Origin: VMCP01 sp965659745
GTDB taxonomy: Bacteria; Bacteroidota; Bacteroidia; NS11-12g; UBA955
Reading direction: 5' to 3'
Length of the DNA: 64,000 bases
Assembly (NCBI GenBank): GCA_965659745.1
Contig: CBFHXF010000001.1
Location: 1 to 64,000, forward strand
Positions within the stretch are counted from its first letter, which is position 1. Each line of letters starts with the position of its first letter. The translations under genes and the position numbers were made by a program. The notes beneath the pieces were generated by a model. The model worked only from the letters and a program-made list of their open reading frames with translations, made no database searches and had not been told where the DNA came from. This document shows positions 9,330 to 17,096 of the stretch, one piece after another.

Positions 9330-10550
9330 ATGAGTAAAGCAAATTATCACATCGACCTAGAAGATCAATACGGAGCCCATAATTACCATCCATTACCTGT
9401 AGTAATTGCCAGAGGTAAAGGCGTTCATGTTTGGGATGTTGATGGCAAGCAGTATCTTGATTTTTTATCGGCTTATTCTGCGGTAAATCAAGGACATTGC
9501 CATCCAAAAATCATCCAAGCTTTACATCAACAATCTGAAGTTTTAACACTTACGAGTAGGGCTTTTTATAACAATATTTTAGGCGAGTACGAAGAGTTTA
9601 TAACCAAGCTTTTTGGATATGATCGTGTACTTCCGATGAATACAGGAGTAGAGGGAGGTGAAACGGCAATTAAGTTGGCTAGAAAATGGGGTTATGAAGT
9701 GAAAGGAATACCTCAAAACCAAGCTCATGTTTTATTTGCTGAAGGGAATTTTTGGGGACGTACGATTGCCGCCATAAGCACGTCTGATGACGAAGATAGT
9801 TATGGTAATTTTGGACCCTATGTGCCTAATTTTTCAAATATACCCTATAACGACGTTGAAGCGCTTGAAGCAGCATTGAAATCCAATCCTAATATTTGCG
9901 CATTTATGGTTGAACCTATTCAGGGGGAAGCCGGGGTAGTTGTTCCTGATGAAGGCTATTTAAAAGCCGTGCGGAATTTGTGTACCCAATATAATGTGTT
10001 ATTCATTGCCGATGAGGTGCAAACGGGTATTGCTCGGACAGGAAAATTAGTTTGTTGCGATCACGAGAATGTGAAGCCCGATTTATTGATCTTAGGTAAA
10101 GCATTAGGCGGAGGTGTATTTCCGGTGAGTTGTGTATTAGGTAATGATGAGGTTATGTTAACACTTAAGCCCGGTCAACACGGAAGTACTTTTGGGGGAA
10201 ATCCTCTCGCATGTGCTGTTGCTATGGCCGCGTTAAAAGTGGTAACAGATGAGAAATTGGCAGAAAATGCTGAGAAATTGGGTGAAATATTCCGGAATAG
10301 GATGTTGCAACTTGATTTGCCTATGGTATCCTTGGTTCGAGGCAAAGGGTTGTTAAATGCGATTAAAATTGAACCTTTTGGAAATGGCATAAAGGCTTGG
10401 GATGTGTGTATCAAAATGAGAGACAATGGATTATTGGCCAAACAGACTCATGAACATATCATTCGTTTTGCACCTCCGTTAGTCATAAATGAAGAACAAA
10501 TTCACGAGGCATGCGACATAATTGAAAAATCTTTGAAAGAATTAATGTAA
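9330..10550 (+). CDS. rocD: Ornithine aminotransferase
   Basis: 406 residues from the ATG at 9330. The in-frame TTG at 9315 lies upstream of the likely transcription start. This is a PLP-dependent class III aminotransferase. The N-terminus (YGAHNYHPLPVVIARGKG) and the segment FLSAYSAVNQGHCHPKI are characteristic of ornithine-oxo-acid aminotransferase rather than acetylornithine or GABA enzymes. The cofactor Asp (IADEVQTG) and the Schiff-base Lys (LILGKALGGGVFP) are in place, and HGSTFGGNPLA closes the phosphate site. It converts ornithine plus 2-oxoglutarate to glutamate semialdehyde and glutamate, linking arginine breakdown to proline and glutamate. It appears monocistronic. Confidence 0.95.
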   Translation: MSKANYHIDLEDQYGAHNYHPLPVVIARGKGVHVWDVDGKQYLDFLSAYSAVNQGHCHPKIIQALHQQSEVLTLTSRAFYNNILGEYEEFITKLFGYDRVLPMNTGVEGGETAIKLARKWGYEVKGIPQNQAHVLFAEGNFWGRTIAAISTSDDEDSYGNFGPYVPNFSNIPYNDVEALEAALKSNPNICAFMVEPIQGEAGVVVPDEGYLKAVRNLCTQYNVLFIADEVQTGIARTGKLVCCDHENVKPDLLILGKALGGGVFPVSCVLGNDEVMLTLKPGQHGSTFGGNPLACAVAMAALKVVTDEKLAENAEKLGEIFRNRMLQLDLPMVSLVRGKGLLNAIKIEPFGNGIKAWDVCIKMRDNGLLAKQTHEHIIRFAPPLVINEEQIHEACDIIEKSLKELM

Positions 10551-10566
10551 AAATCATTTTTTATTG

Positions 10567-10574
10567 TATTTTTG
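10567..10574 (+). promoter_or_regulatory. -7 promoter box of the tRNA-Leu/TPR lipoprotein unit
   Basis: TATTTTTG matches TAnnTTTG perfectly and ends 11 nt before the tRNA. No convincing -33 TTG is seen at the usual spacing. Because the next gene starts inside the tRNA CCA, this is the only promoter visible for both. Confidence 0.6.
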
Positions 10575-10585
10575 CAGTCCTTTCA

Positions 10586-10674
10586 GCTCGGGTGGCGGAA
10601 TAGGTAGACGCGCAGGACTTAAAATCCTGTTCACAGTAATGTGAGTACGGGTTCGATTCCCGTCCCGAGCACCA
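10586..10674 (+). tRNA. tRNA-Leu(TAA)
   Basis: A class II tRNA of 89 nt with a perfect 7-bp acceptor stem (GCTCGGG with CCCGAGC), D-arm, anticodon stem GGACT/AATCC region with loop centred on TAA, a long variable arm, and a T-arm with GGTTCGATTCC. Discriminator A at 10671 and an encoded CCA at 10672-10674. The final A of the CCA is also the A of the ATG of the downstream TPR lipoprotein gene, so the two genes overlap by one base. Confidence 0.97.
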
Positions 10675-11687
10675 TGCGCCGACAAACACTTATTTTTCTC
10701 AGTGTCGCGCTTCTCCTCGTTAATTGCAATCAAAACTACCCAGAAGGAGCGCTAATCATAAGCGATACCGACACTTCTTTTAATGAAGATATTCGCAGTG
10801 TTTCCCAAAAAATTAGAAAAAGTCCGTTCGTAGCAGAGAACTATTATTTACGTGCTAACGCTTTCTACTTCCAGAAGAACTATGAGAAAGCCATTTTGGA
10901 CTTCAATACAGCTTTATCTTTAGAACCTAAAAATCCACTTTATAGATACCGTCTGGCTGAAACATTTCTTGAAAAAGACAGTGCCAATTTTGAAGAGGCG
11001 TCAAAACAACTCAAAACAGCCATTCAGATTAAGCCTGACTATGCGGAGGCTCAATATTTGTATGCCAAATTGCTTTTGGCAAGGCAGCAATATGATTTAT
11101 GCGAACCTATTTTAATCTCACTCGCTAATAATCCTGACTTTGGAACAAAAGCGCAACTCTTGCGCGTTGTGTCATATAAAGAACAGCGCGATACGATTAA
11201 GGCATTAGCGATTTTAGATAAAGTTTTAATTGAAGATCCCAATAATTACGATGCAACGATGCAAAAAGCGATGTTCTTGTTGGAAAAAGACATTGAAATA
11301 GCATCGCAATATGTCGATAAAGCCCTGGTTATCGACGAGTTTAGTGCCGAAGCTTTATATGCAAAGGCCTACATTCAACAACAAAAAAGCAAGTACGCAG
11401 ATGCGGAAATTTTATACAATCGCGTAATCAAAATCAATCCTTCCCATGTATTTGCTCATTACAATTTGGCGGTTATTCAGGCCATGTTCGATAATCATGA
11501 CGCGGTGATTGACTTATGTAGTAAGATTATTGATTTAGAGCCAGAGAATTTCAAAGCGTTTACGCTGCGAGGTTATGCCTTAGAGCAAAAGGGAAACAAA
11601 AAAGCTGCTCGATCAGATTATCAAGCAGCTTTGGAAATAAAGCCTGATTACAAACAAGCTTCTGATTATCTAAAAGAACTTATTTAG
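10674..11687 (+). CDS. TPR-repeat lipoprotein
   Basis: 337 residues from the ATG at 10674. A longer frame beginning with GTG inside the tRNA is not credible, because the ATG start gives a clean lipoprotein signal (MRRQTLIFLSVALLLVNC, lipobox Cys near residue 18). The rest consists of tandem tetratricopeptide repeats from about residue 45 to the C-terminus, with typical A-x-x-x-Y-x-x-A and P patterns (for example YEKAILDFNTALSLEPKNPLYRYRLAE). TPRs form a protein-interaction scaffold; here probably on the periplasmic face of a membrane. The start codon shares its A with the tRNA-Leu CCA end, leaving no room for an independent leader. The 3' end overlaps the convergent lipoprotein gene by 8 bp. 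Confidence 0.9.
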   Translation: MRRQTLIFLSVALLLVNCNQNYPEGALIISDTDTSFNEDIRSVSQKIRKSPFVAENYYLRANAFYFQKNYEKAILDFNTALSLEPKNPLYRYRLAETFLEKDSANFEEASKQLKTAIQIKPDYAEAQYLYAKLLLARQQYDLCEPILISLANNPDFGTKAQLLRVVSYKEQRDTIKALAILDKVLIEDPNNYDATMQKAMFLLEKDIEIASQYVDKALVIDEFSAEALYAKAYIQQQKSKYADAEILYNRVIKINPSHVFAHYNLAVIQAMFDNHDAVIDLCSKIIDLEPENFKAFTLRGYALEQKGNKKAARSDYQAALEIKPDYKQASDYLKELI

Positions 11688-12141
11688 CAGCTCTTAATTC
11701 AAGTTTCTCATAAACCCACTCACCGGTCCGGTTTTCCCATTCACGTTCTAGTACTACAGATGTGTTGGTTTTTGTTTTTAGTTTGAAATCAAACCCAAAA
11801 AAGTTAACAATATCACCAGTGGCAGAGGGCATAGACCATCCTGTTTCATAGGTATCAGGTTCTCCGTCATAACATTTAACGGCACTAGTTCTCACGTCAC
11901 AAATATCATTTGCCTTAAACACAAAAATATCATCTTTTTGACAGGCATCCATAGCGTCTACCGTGTTGTTATTCATTGTTTGTGAATACCCATAAAAAGC
12001 CCAAGGCTGAATCATCATAACCTCTTGATTGTTTTTGCCTGATATGTCAACTTCGTTAACATTATCTGGATCGTCTTTTTCACATGACGTGATAAAAAAC
12101 ACGCCCGCTGCTGCCATCAATAACCATTTGTTAAATTTCAT
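11680..12141 (-). CDS. Small lipoprotein of unknown function
   Basis: 153 residues from the ATG at 12141; the open frame extends further, but this start gives a clear lipoprotein signal (MKFNKWLLMAAAGVFFITSCEKDD, lipobox Cys). The mature part contains paired cysteines (DACQKDDIFVF, ICDVRTSAVKC) and a C-terminal beta-rich section (LKTKTNTSVVLEREWENR) reminiscent of the lipocalin-like lipoproteins common in Bacteroidota. I do not recognise a specific family. It converges on the TPR lipoprotein with an 8-bp overlap of coding ends and follows tcdA on the same strand, 52 bp downstream. Confidence 0.75.
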   Translation of the reverse strand: MKFNKWLLMAAAGVFFITSCEKDDPDNVNEVDISGKNNQEVMMIQPWAFYGYSQTMNNNTVDAMDACQKDDIFVFKANDICDVRTSAVKCYDGEPDTYETGWSMPSATGDIVNFFGFDFKLKTKTNTSVVLEREWENRTGEWVYEKLELRAAK

Positions 12142-12193
12142 ATGGCGAAAATAAAGGAATTCGCCATTGAAAGTAGAAATAAGCAATAAAAAA

Positions 12194-12916
12194 TTACATT
12201 TCCGTTAAATCTTGAATCACTTCGGCCGCCATTCTTAAACCAAACAAAGCCGGCATATAAGAAATCGTGCCATAGAACGATTTTTTGTAATTACTGCCAT
12301 CTGTTAGTTTCATACTGTCTTTCAATAATTCTCCATGATTGAACACCACTTTGAAGCCTTTTCTAATATTGTGCTTTTTAAGCCTTTTTCTGATTGTACG
12401 CGCAAATGGACAATTATAAGATTTAGAAATATCTCCGACTTTCACGGTGGAAGCGTCTAGTTTACCTCCTGCACCCATTGAACTGATAAATCGTTGTTTC
12501 ATATCAAAACACGTTTTTATTAGATAAATCTTTGGGGAAACCGAATCAATACAATCCATTACATAATCAAAAGACTCCCCCTTAATAAGGTTGATATTGT
12601 CTTCTGGTTGTTGAAATTTATCAATGACACGGAGGTTCAAATCAGGATTGATATCTAAAAAACGATTTGCCATAACAGAAGCTTTTGATAATCCAATCGT
12701 GCTGTTGAGCGCTGGTAGTTGTCTGTTTTTATTAGTTGGATCAACTATGTCGCCATCGATTATGGTCATTTTTCCAATTCCGGCCCTACAAATAAACTCC
12801 GCAGCAAAGCTGCCAACTCCCCCTAAGCCAACAATTAGTACATTTGATTGCGATAATTTCACAAGCTGTTCTTTTCCTATTAACAGTTCCGTGCGTTCGA
12901 GCCAATCTAAGTTCAT
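12194..12916 (-). CDS. tcdA: tRNA threonylcarbamoyladenosine dehydratase (ThiF/E1-like)
   Basis: 240 residues. An E1-like Rossmann domain with the nucleotide motif LIVGLGGVGSFAAEFICRAG (about residues 26-45), the acidic strand end TIIDGDIVDPTNKNRQ, and the later YVMDCIDSVSPK segment that is typical of TcdA/CsdL rather than MoeB or ThiF. TcdA uses ATP to cyclise the t6A base at position 37 of ANN-decoding tRNAs to ct6A. The N-terminus is shorter than in the E. coli enzyme. A perfect -7 box (12921-12928) ends 4 nt before the ATG, supporting this start and a leaderless message. Confidence 0.9.
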   Translation of the reverse strand: MNLDWLERTELLIGKEQLVKLSQSNVLIVGLGGVGSFAAEFICRAGIGKMTIIDGDIVDPTNKNRQLPALNSTIGLSKASVMANRFLDINPDLNLRVIDKFQQPEDNINLIKGESFDYVMDCIDSVSPKIYLIKTCFDMKQRFISSMGAGGKLDASTVKVGDISKSYNCPFARTIRKRLKKHNIRKGFKVVFNHGELLKDSMKLTDGSNYKKSFYGTISYMPALFGLRMAAEVIQDLTEM

Positions 12917-12920
12917 TTTG

Positions 12921-12928
12921 CAAAAATA
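12921..12928 (-). promoter_or_regulatory. -7 promoter box of tcdA
   Basis: TATTTTTG on the minus strand, a perfect TAnnTTTG match ending 4 nt from the ATG at 12916. It predicts transcription starting at the start codon itself. Confidence 0.6.
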
Positions 12929-12972
12929 AGGTCATAACTCATATTCAATGAACAAAAAATAATTACAAGTCT

Positions 12973-12980
12973 TACATTTG
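12973..12980 (+). promoter_or_regulatory. -7 promoter box of the subtilase gene
   Basis: TACATTTG matches TAnnTTTG and ends 5 nt before the ATG at 12986. It is divergent from the tcdA promoter 45 bp away, and both predict leaderless mRNAs. Confidence 0.6.
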
Positions 12981-12985
12981 GACTC

Positions 12986-15244
12986 ATGTTAAGAAACTGG
13001 CTAATCCTAGTGCTGATGTTGCCTATATGGTTAATAGCACAGAATAGATCAATAGTGCCCAATTTTCATTCGCTCAAGTCTCACCCGAAAGCCGGTGCTA
13101 CTCTGAAATTATGGGCCGAACCTTCTGCTAGGCCGTTTTTTTATCGCACTGAGGAAGGTAAAATAGCGATTATGGGAGCATTTAAAGGATCCCGATCTCT
13201 AGTGGAGCAACAATTACAAAGCTGTAATGCGAATTATAGTATTTTTCAAAGAGTTTTTACTATTGAAGTAAGTCCAGGCGATATTTTTACATTGTTAAAT
13301 AGCGATGAAATTATATATTTAGAAGCATCTACGCGATTTAATTCACCAAGGCCACTTGATGATAAAGCATTGTTGAAATCCAAAGTACCCCAAGCACAAA
13401 GTATTAAAATGCCCCCTTTCAAAGGAATGAATGTTGTATTGGGGATTGTAGACGTAGGATTTCAAACTACCCATCCTACATTTTTTAATGAAGACGGTTC
13501 TCAATATAGAGTGAAACGTTTTTGGCAGCAGAAATACAAAAATCTTATGGGACCTGCACCCTACAATTATGGGATTTTGAAAAATAGCGAAGCTGAAATC
13601 CTAGCCGCCATTGATACTGACGGATCTCATGGCACCCACGTAGCGGGTATTGCTGGGGGATCAGGTTTTAAATCCCCAGAATTGAAATACGCAGGTGTGG
13701 CACCTGAAAGTGACTTAGTTTTTGTAGGTATTAAATATCAAAATGACAGTATAGGTGGCAGTGCGCTCGGTGATTATATTGTGGCCAATAATGCAATAAT
13801 AGACGGTTTTGACTATGTATTTAGATATGCAGACTCGTTAAACAAACCGGCGGTATGTAACCTTTCTTGGGGTATGCATACGGGTCCCCATGATGGCACT
13901 TCAATTTTTGATCTGGCTTTAGAAGATTTAATTAATACACCGAATCCCAATACAAATAAGCCTCAAGGGCGTGCGTTAGTTGGGGCAAATGGGAACAGTG
14001 CGCAACACGATATGCATGTAAAGTTAGCTCTCAATGGAGATTCCGCATCGACCTTAGCTATGGATAGAAGTCGTGATTATTACCCAAATGAAAATGTGTA
14101 TTGTGATTTTTGGGCAGAAAAGAATAGCGATTTGCACTATCAAATAGTTTTGATTGATTCATTGGATAGGATTTTAGTTGAAACACCATTTTATGATTTC
14201 GCCAAAGATACCTTGTTGAAGTTGTCTTTATCGAGTTTTGGCGATACATTAGATGTTCTTTTGTCGGGAACGAAAACTTATGCCTTTAATGGAAAGTCTA
14301 ATGTGTTGATGATGGTGCAAGCGAATTCGAATAAACGTTTCATTAAGATTAACTTCAAAGGGAGTGGTGAGGTGCACGGGTGGAATTCCGGACGCACATA
14401 CGAATGGACAGCCGGAACTTTTAGGAATTATATCAGATCTTATAAACCTTCACATTGGGTAAATGGCGATGCGGTGAGCACACTTGTTGAAAACGGGGGA
14501 ACTTCCTCTGCAATTTTGTCGGTTGGTTCTTATAATAACCGTGTTAATTGGTTGAATTTTCAAAATAAGTTTCAATCAGATAGCGCAATAGATGAAGGTC
14601 AAATATCTGGATTTTCGTCGTGGGGTCCCACTATCGATGGTCGATTGAATCCCGACATATCTGCACCAGGTCAATTTATCGCCAATGCCTATCATAAAGA
14701 TGCCGTACCTGGTTGGTTGAATCCTTATATTGTTCATAAAGACAAATGGGTTAACGATGATGTTTATTGGGTTCTATTAAGTGGTACGTCAATGGCAGCA
14801 CCTCATGCGGCAGGCGTTGTGGCTTTAATGTTAGAAGCTTCAGAAGGGAAGCTTACGGCGGCGGAATTATATGACATCATTAGAAATACAGCACAACAAG
14901 ATGTGTATACTGGAAATAAGTCTAACTTCCAATATGGAGCCGGTAAAATTGACGCTTATGCCGCTGTTTTGGCTTCGTTAAATGCATTAAGAACGCGCGT
15001 TCACAAAGTTGAAACGCCCTTGGTTTTTGGTAGGGCAAATGAGATGGTTGTTAAGGGTTGTTTTAATAGTCAATTTCCGATTGATTACCAGATATTTGAA
15101 ACTACTGGGCGTGTCGTATACAAAGGTCAGTCGAATGTGAATGTTTTACCCTTTAATGGATTAAGTACAGGTATATATGTGGTGCGAATTTCCCAAGGAA
15201 GTCAACAATTTACACAAACGATATACTTGGAAGGAGGCAATTGA
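12986..15244 (+). CDS. Secreted S8 subtilisin-like protease with T9SS type A sorting domain
   Basis: 752 residues. A signal peptide (about 1-18, ending ...WLIAQ) is followed by a propeptide-like region (about 35-115) and a peptidase S8 domain with an intact catalytic triad: Asp156 (GIVDVGF), His215 (DGSHGTHVAGIAGG) and Ser602 (SGTSMAAPHAAG). An insertion of about 250 residues between His and Ser probably forms a beta-sandwich. The last ~80 residues match a type A T9SS sorting domain (YQIFETTGRVVYKG ... GLSTGIYVVRISQG), so the protein should be exported by T9SS and released or attached at the cell surface. Likely role: extracellular protein degradation. It is monocistronic. Confidence 0.93.
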   Translation: MLRNWLILVLMLPIWLIAQNRSIVPNFHSLKSHPKAGATLKLWAEPSARPFFYRTEEGKIAIMGAFKGSRSLVEQQLQSCNANYSIFQRVFTIEVSPGDIFTLLNSDEIIYLEASTRFNSPRPLDDKALLKSKVPQAQSIKMPPFKGMNVVLGIVDVGFQTTHPTFFNEDGSQYRVKRFWQQKYKNLMGPAPYNYGILKNSEAEILAAIDTDGSHGTHVAGIAGGSGFKSPELKYAGVAPESDLVFVGIKYQNDSIGGSALGDYIVANNAIIDGFDYVFRYADSLNKPAVCNLSWGMHTGPHDGTSIFDLALEDLINTPNPNTNKPQGRALVGANGNSAQHDMHVKLALNGDSASTLAMDRSRDYYPNENVYCDFWAEKNSDLHYQIVLIDSLDRILVETPFYDFAKDTLLKLSLSSFGDTLDVLLSGTKTYAFNGKSNVLMMVQANSNKRFIKINFKGSGEVHGWNSGRTYEWTAGTFRNYIRSYKPSHWVNGDAVSTLVENGGTSSAILSVGSYNNRVNWLNFQNKFQSDSAIDEGQISGFSSWGPTIDGRLNPDISAPGQFIANAYHKDAVPGWLNPYIVHKDKWVNDDVYWVLLSGTSMAAPHAAGVVALMLEASEGKLTAAELYDIIRNTAQQDVYTGNKSNFQYGAGKIDAYAAVLASLNALRTRVHKVETPLVFGRANEMVVKGCFNSQFPIDYQIFETTGRVVYKGQSNVNVLPFNGLSTGIYVVRISQGSQQFTQTIYLEGGN

Positions 15245-15298
15245 CAATCGGAGAAGACCGAATGAAATACTCGAATATACAGAACTAAGCAGTATGGT

Positions 15299-16237
15299 TT
15301 AGGTCTTGTTTTTTTGGTCTATGTATGACTGAACATGCCGTTCCTTTTTTTCAGTATATATATCATCTATGGTAACCATAATTCCCGTTTCTTCAACGCC
15401 TCCGAAATGTGAATTTACACTGGTTCCAAATGTTTTCATCGTTGGACTCAGGCTCATATAACTGTTAAATAGGGGAGGGATATTCTCTCCAAGATTTCGA
15501 ACCAATTTAGATAGATGGTTATATGCTTGTTTGTAAGGTAAATCTTTTATTTGGTTGTGAAATTCCACATCTAGAGGTCTCCTTTCAATAGGACTCACCG
15601 GTTTTACCAGCGCTTCTTTATCGGGAAAGAAGATTTCCATAAAGTCTAAAATCAAATTTCGAGCTTCTGCATTAAAGCTCGGATACATGGTGATTTTGCC
15701 AAAAAAGTATTTCATTTCTGGATTATCCACTATAAGGGCACCCAAGCCATCCCATAAATTATCCAAAGAAAAAATACCATTTCTACTTCCTTGAGAGGGT
15801 TGGTAATCAGGTTGAACAAAGCTCCGGCCTAACTCAATGGTATAGGGGAAGTAGTGTTTCTTTATCGTTTCTGAAAAATGTAAAATTTCAGTAGTAGATA
15901 AATCATACTCTTGATTTGAGTTAACTGTGTCACGGCAAAATACAAATCGATATCCACCTACAATGGCTTGATCCACCGGATTCCAAACGATCAATTGCTG
16001 GTAGCCATTGGCTTTTAAATCATACAAATCTTGGTCAGAAGATTTCCCTGTGCCTCCACCTGCAGATCTGAATGAAACTTCTCGTAATCGAGCAACCTCA
16101 TTCATTAAATTGGGTTTATTTATCCCTCTGAAAATATAAATTTCATTATCGCCTTTGTTTGTTTTACGAATAAAGATTTCCTCGCTTAACTCTGAAAGTA
16201 ATATTTCTCTTTTAACTGGGCTAATCAAATCTTGCAT
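15299..16237 (-). CDS. glsB: GNAT-type N-acyltransferase GlsB (glycine/ornithine lipid synthesis)
   Basis: 312 residues. The first ~220 match the OlsB/hemolysin-like acetyltransferase family: GINKPNLMNEVARLREVSFRSAGGG, then YQQLIVWNPVDQAIVGGYRF, then TIELGRSFVQPDYQ, the expected order for this acyl-ACP-dependent N-acyltransferase. In Bacteroides, GlsB acylates glycine to N-acyl-glycine, the first step in glycine lipids; the related OlsB uses ornithine. The adjacent upstream gene is the partner O-acyltransferase, as expected. Amino acid specificity cannot be read from the sequence; I choose glycine because glycine lipids are the known product in this phylum. There is a 25-bp gap after glsA. 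Confidence 0.75.
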   Translation of the reverse strand: MQDLISPVKREILLSELSEEIFIRKTNKGDNEIYIFRGINKPNLMNEVARLREVSFRSAGGGTGKSSDQDLYDLKANGYQQLIVWNPVDQAIVGGYRFVFCRDTVNSNQEYDLSTTEILHFSETIKKHYFPYTIELGRSFVQPDYQPSQGSRNGIFSLDNLWDGLGALIVDNPEMKYFFGKITMYPSFNAEARNLILDFMEIFFPDKEALVKPVSPIERRPLDVEFHNQIKDLPYKQAYNHLSKLVRNLGENIPPLFNSYMSLSPTMKTFGTSVNSHFGGVEETGIMVTIDDIYTEKKERHVQSYIDQKNKT

Positions 16238-16262
16238 AAAATTAGCGCAAATTACGATAATC

Positions 16263-17096
16263 TTATGATATTGTAGCTTCAGTGTTGGTTTGGAGTTGGT
16301 ATACCAAATCCCTCAAATCAGCAGCCATTTCAATTGGTTTTTTGCGATTAAGCTTTTCTGGTTCTATTGGATGGCCAAATGTCATTGTAATGGTTTTGCC
16401 CTTTTGTTTGAACATCTCGTCTGGAAGAGTGAACATTTCAAAGTTGACTTTAATGCCAAAAATCTTTCGAAACTTGGATATTCGGTAAAATCTCTTGGAA
16501 TTTTGACCATCAATGTAGGTTGGAATGATGGGTAATTTGTGCTCTTTGGCTTTTTGAATTACGCTTTTTTGCCAAGGTAAGTCTTGCACCCAGCCATCAA
16601 TTTTACGAGATACAAATCCAGAGGGGAAAATAATAATGGCTTTTCCAGATGCATAGGCTTCACTAATCAATGCTAAGCTTTTTCTATCAGTCGAACCTAC
16701 TCGATTAACGGGTAAAAATGAATCTTTAAGGGGTGTAATGTTGAGCAATATATCGTTGGCCAAAAACAGATAATCGGACCTTCTTTTAGCCACCTCTGCC
16801 ATTAGTGCCATTCCGTCTACGCCTCCCAATGGGTGGTTTGCCGCTATGATACAACCACCCGTTAATGGAATTCGATCAATATGGTTCGAATTTAGCGTTA
16901 CTTGATTGATTCGAAAAACCGTATTGATAAATTCCGACCCTACTTGGCCTTTTCCTTCAGATAAGATGTAGTTTATCTCGTCTTGATGGATGAATTTTTC
17001 AACCCATTTTAATAGAAAATTGGGTATTTTTTTTAATAGGCTTGGATTCTTTGATCCGATTATTTTACGGATATCAACCTTGAGCGCTTCAGTCAT
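16263..17096 (-). CDS. glsA: Lysophospholipid-type O-acyltransferase GlsA
   Basis: 277 residues. A PlsC-like acyltransferase with the block I motif in the variant form NHPLGGVDG, which has five residues between His and Asp instead of the usual four, as in the OlsA/GlsA-like subgroup. Further blocks follow: VNRVGSTDRKS, IIIFPSGFVSRK (block III, FPxG) and IIPTYIDGQN. GlsA adds the second, ester-linked acyl chain to N-acyl-glycine; a generic 1-acylglycerol-3-phosphate acyltransferase is the alternative. The neighbouring glsB supports the lipid-aminoacid role. The start overlaps the phosphoglucomutase stop by 8 bp. Confidence 0.75.
   Translation of the reverse strand: MTEALKVDIRKIIGSKNPSLLKKIPNFLLKWVEKFIHQDEINYILSEGKGQVGSEFINTVFRINQVTLNSNHIDRIPLTGGCIIAANHPLGGVDGMALMAEVAKRRSDYLFLANDILLNITPLKDSFLPVNRVGSTDRKSLALISEAYASGKAIIIFPSGFVSRKIDGWVQDLPWQKSVIQKAKEHKLPIIPTYIDGQNSKRFYRISKFRKIFGIKVNFEMFTLPDEMFKQKGKTITMTFGHPIEPEKLNRKKPIEMAADLRDLVYQLQTNTEATIS

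Noticed and set aside
10641..10673. GTG-initiated N-terminal extension of the TPR lipoprotein reading through tRNA-Leu
   Set aside because: It would encode MSTGSIPVPST from tRNA sequence and bury the lipoprotein signal. The ATG at 10674 gives a clean signal peptide.
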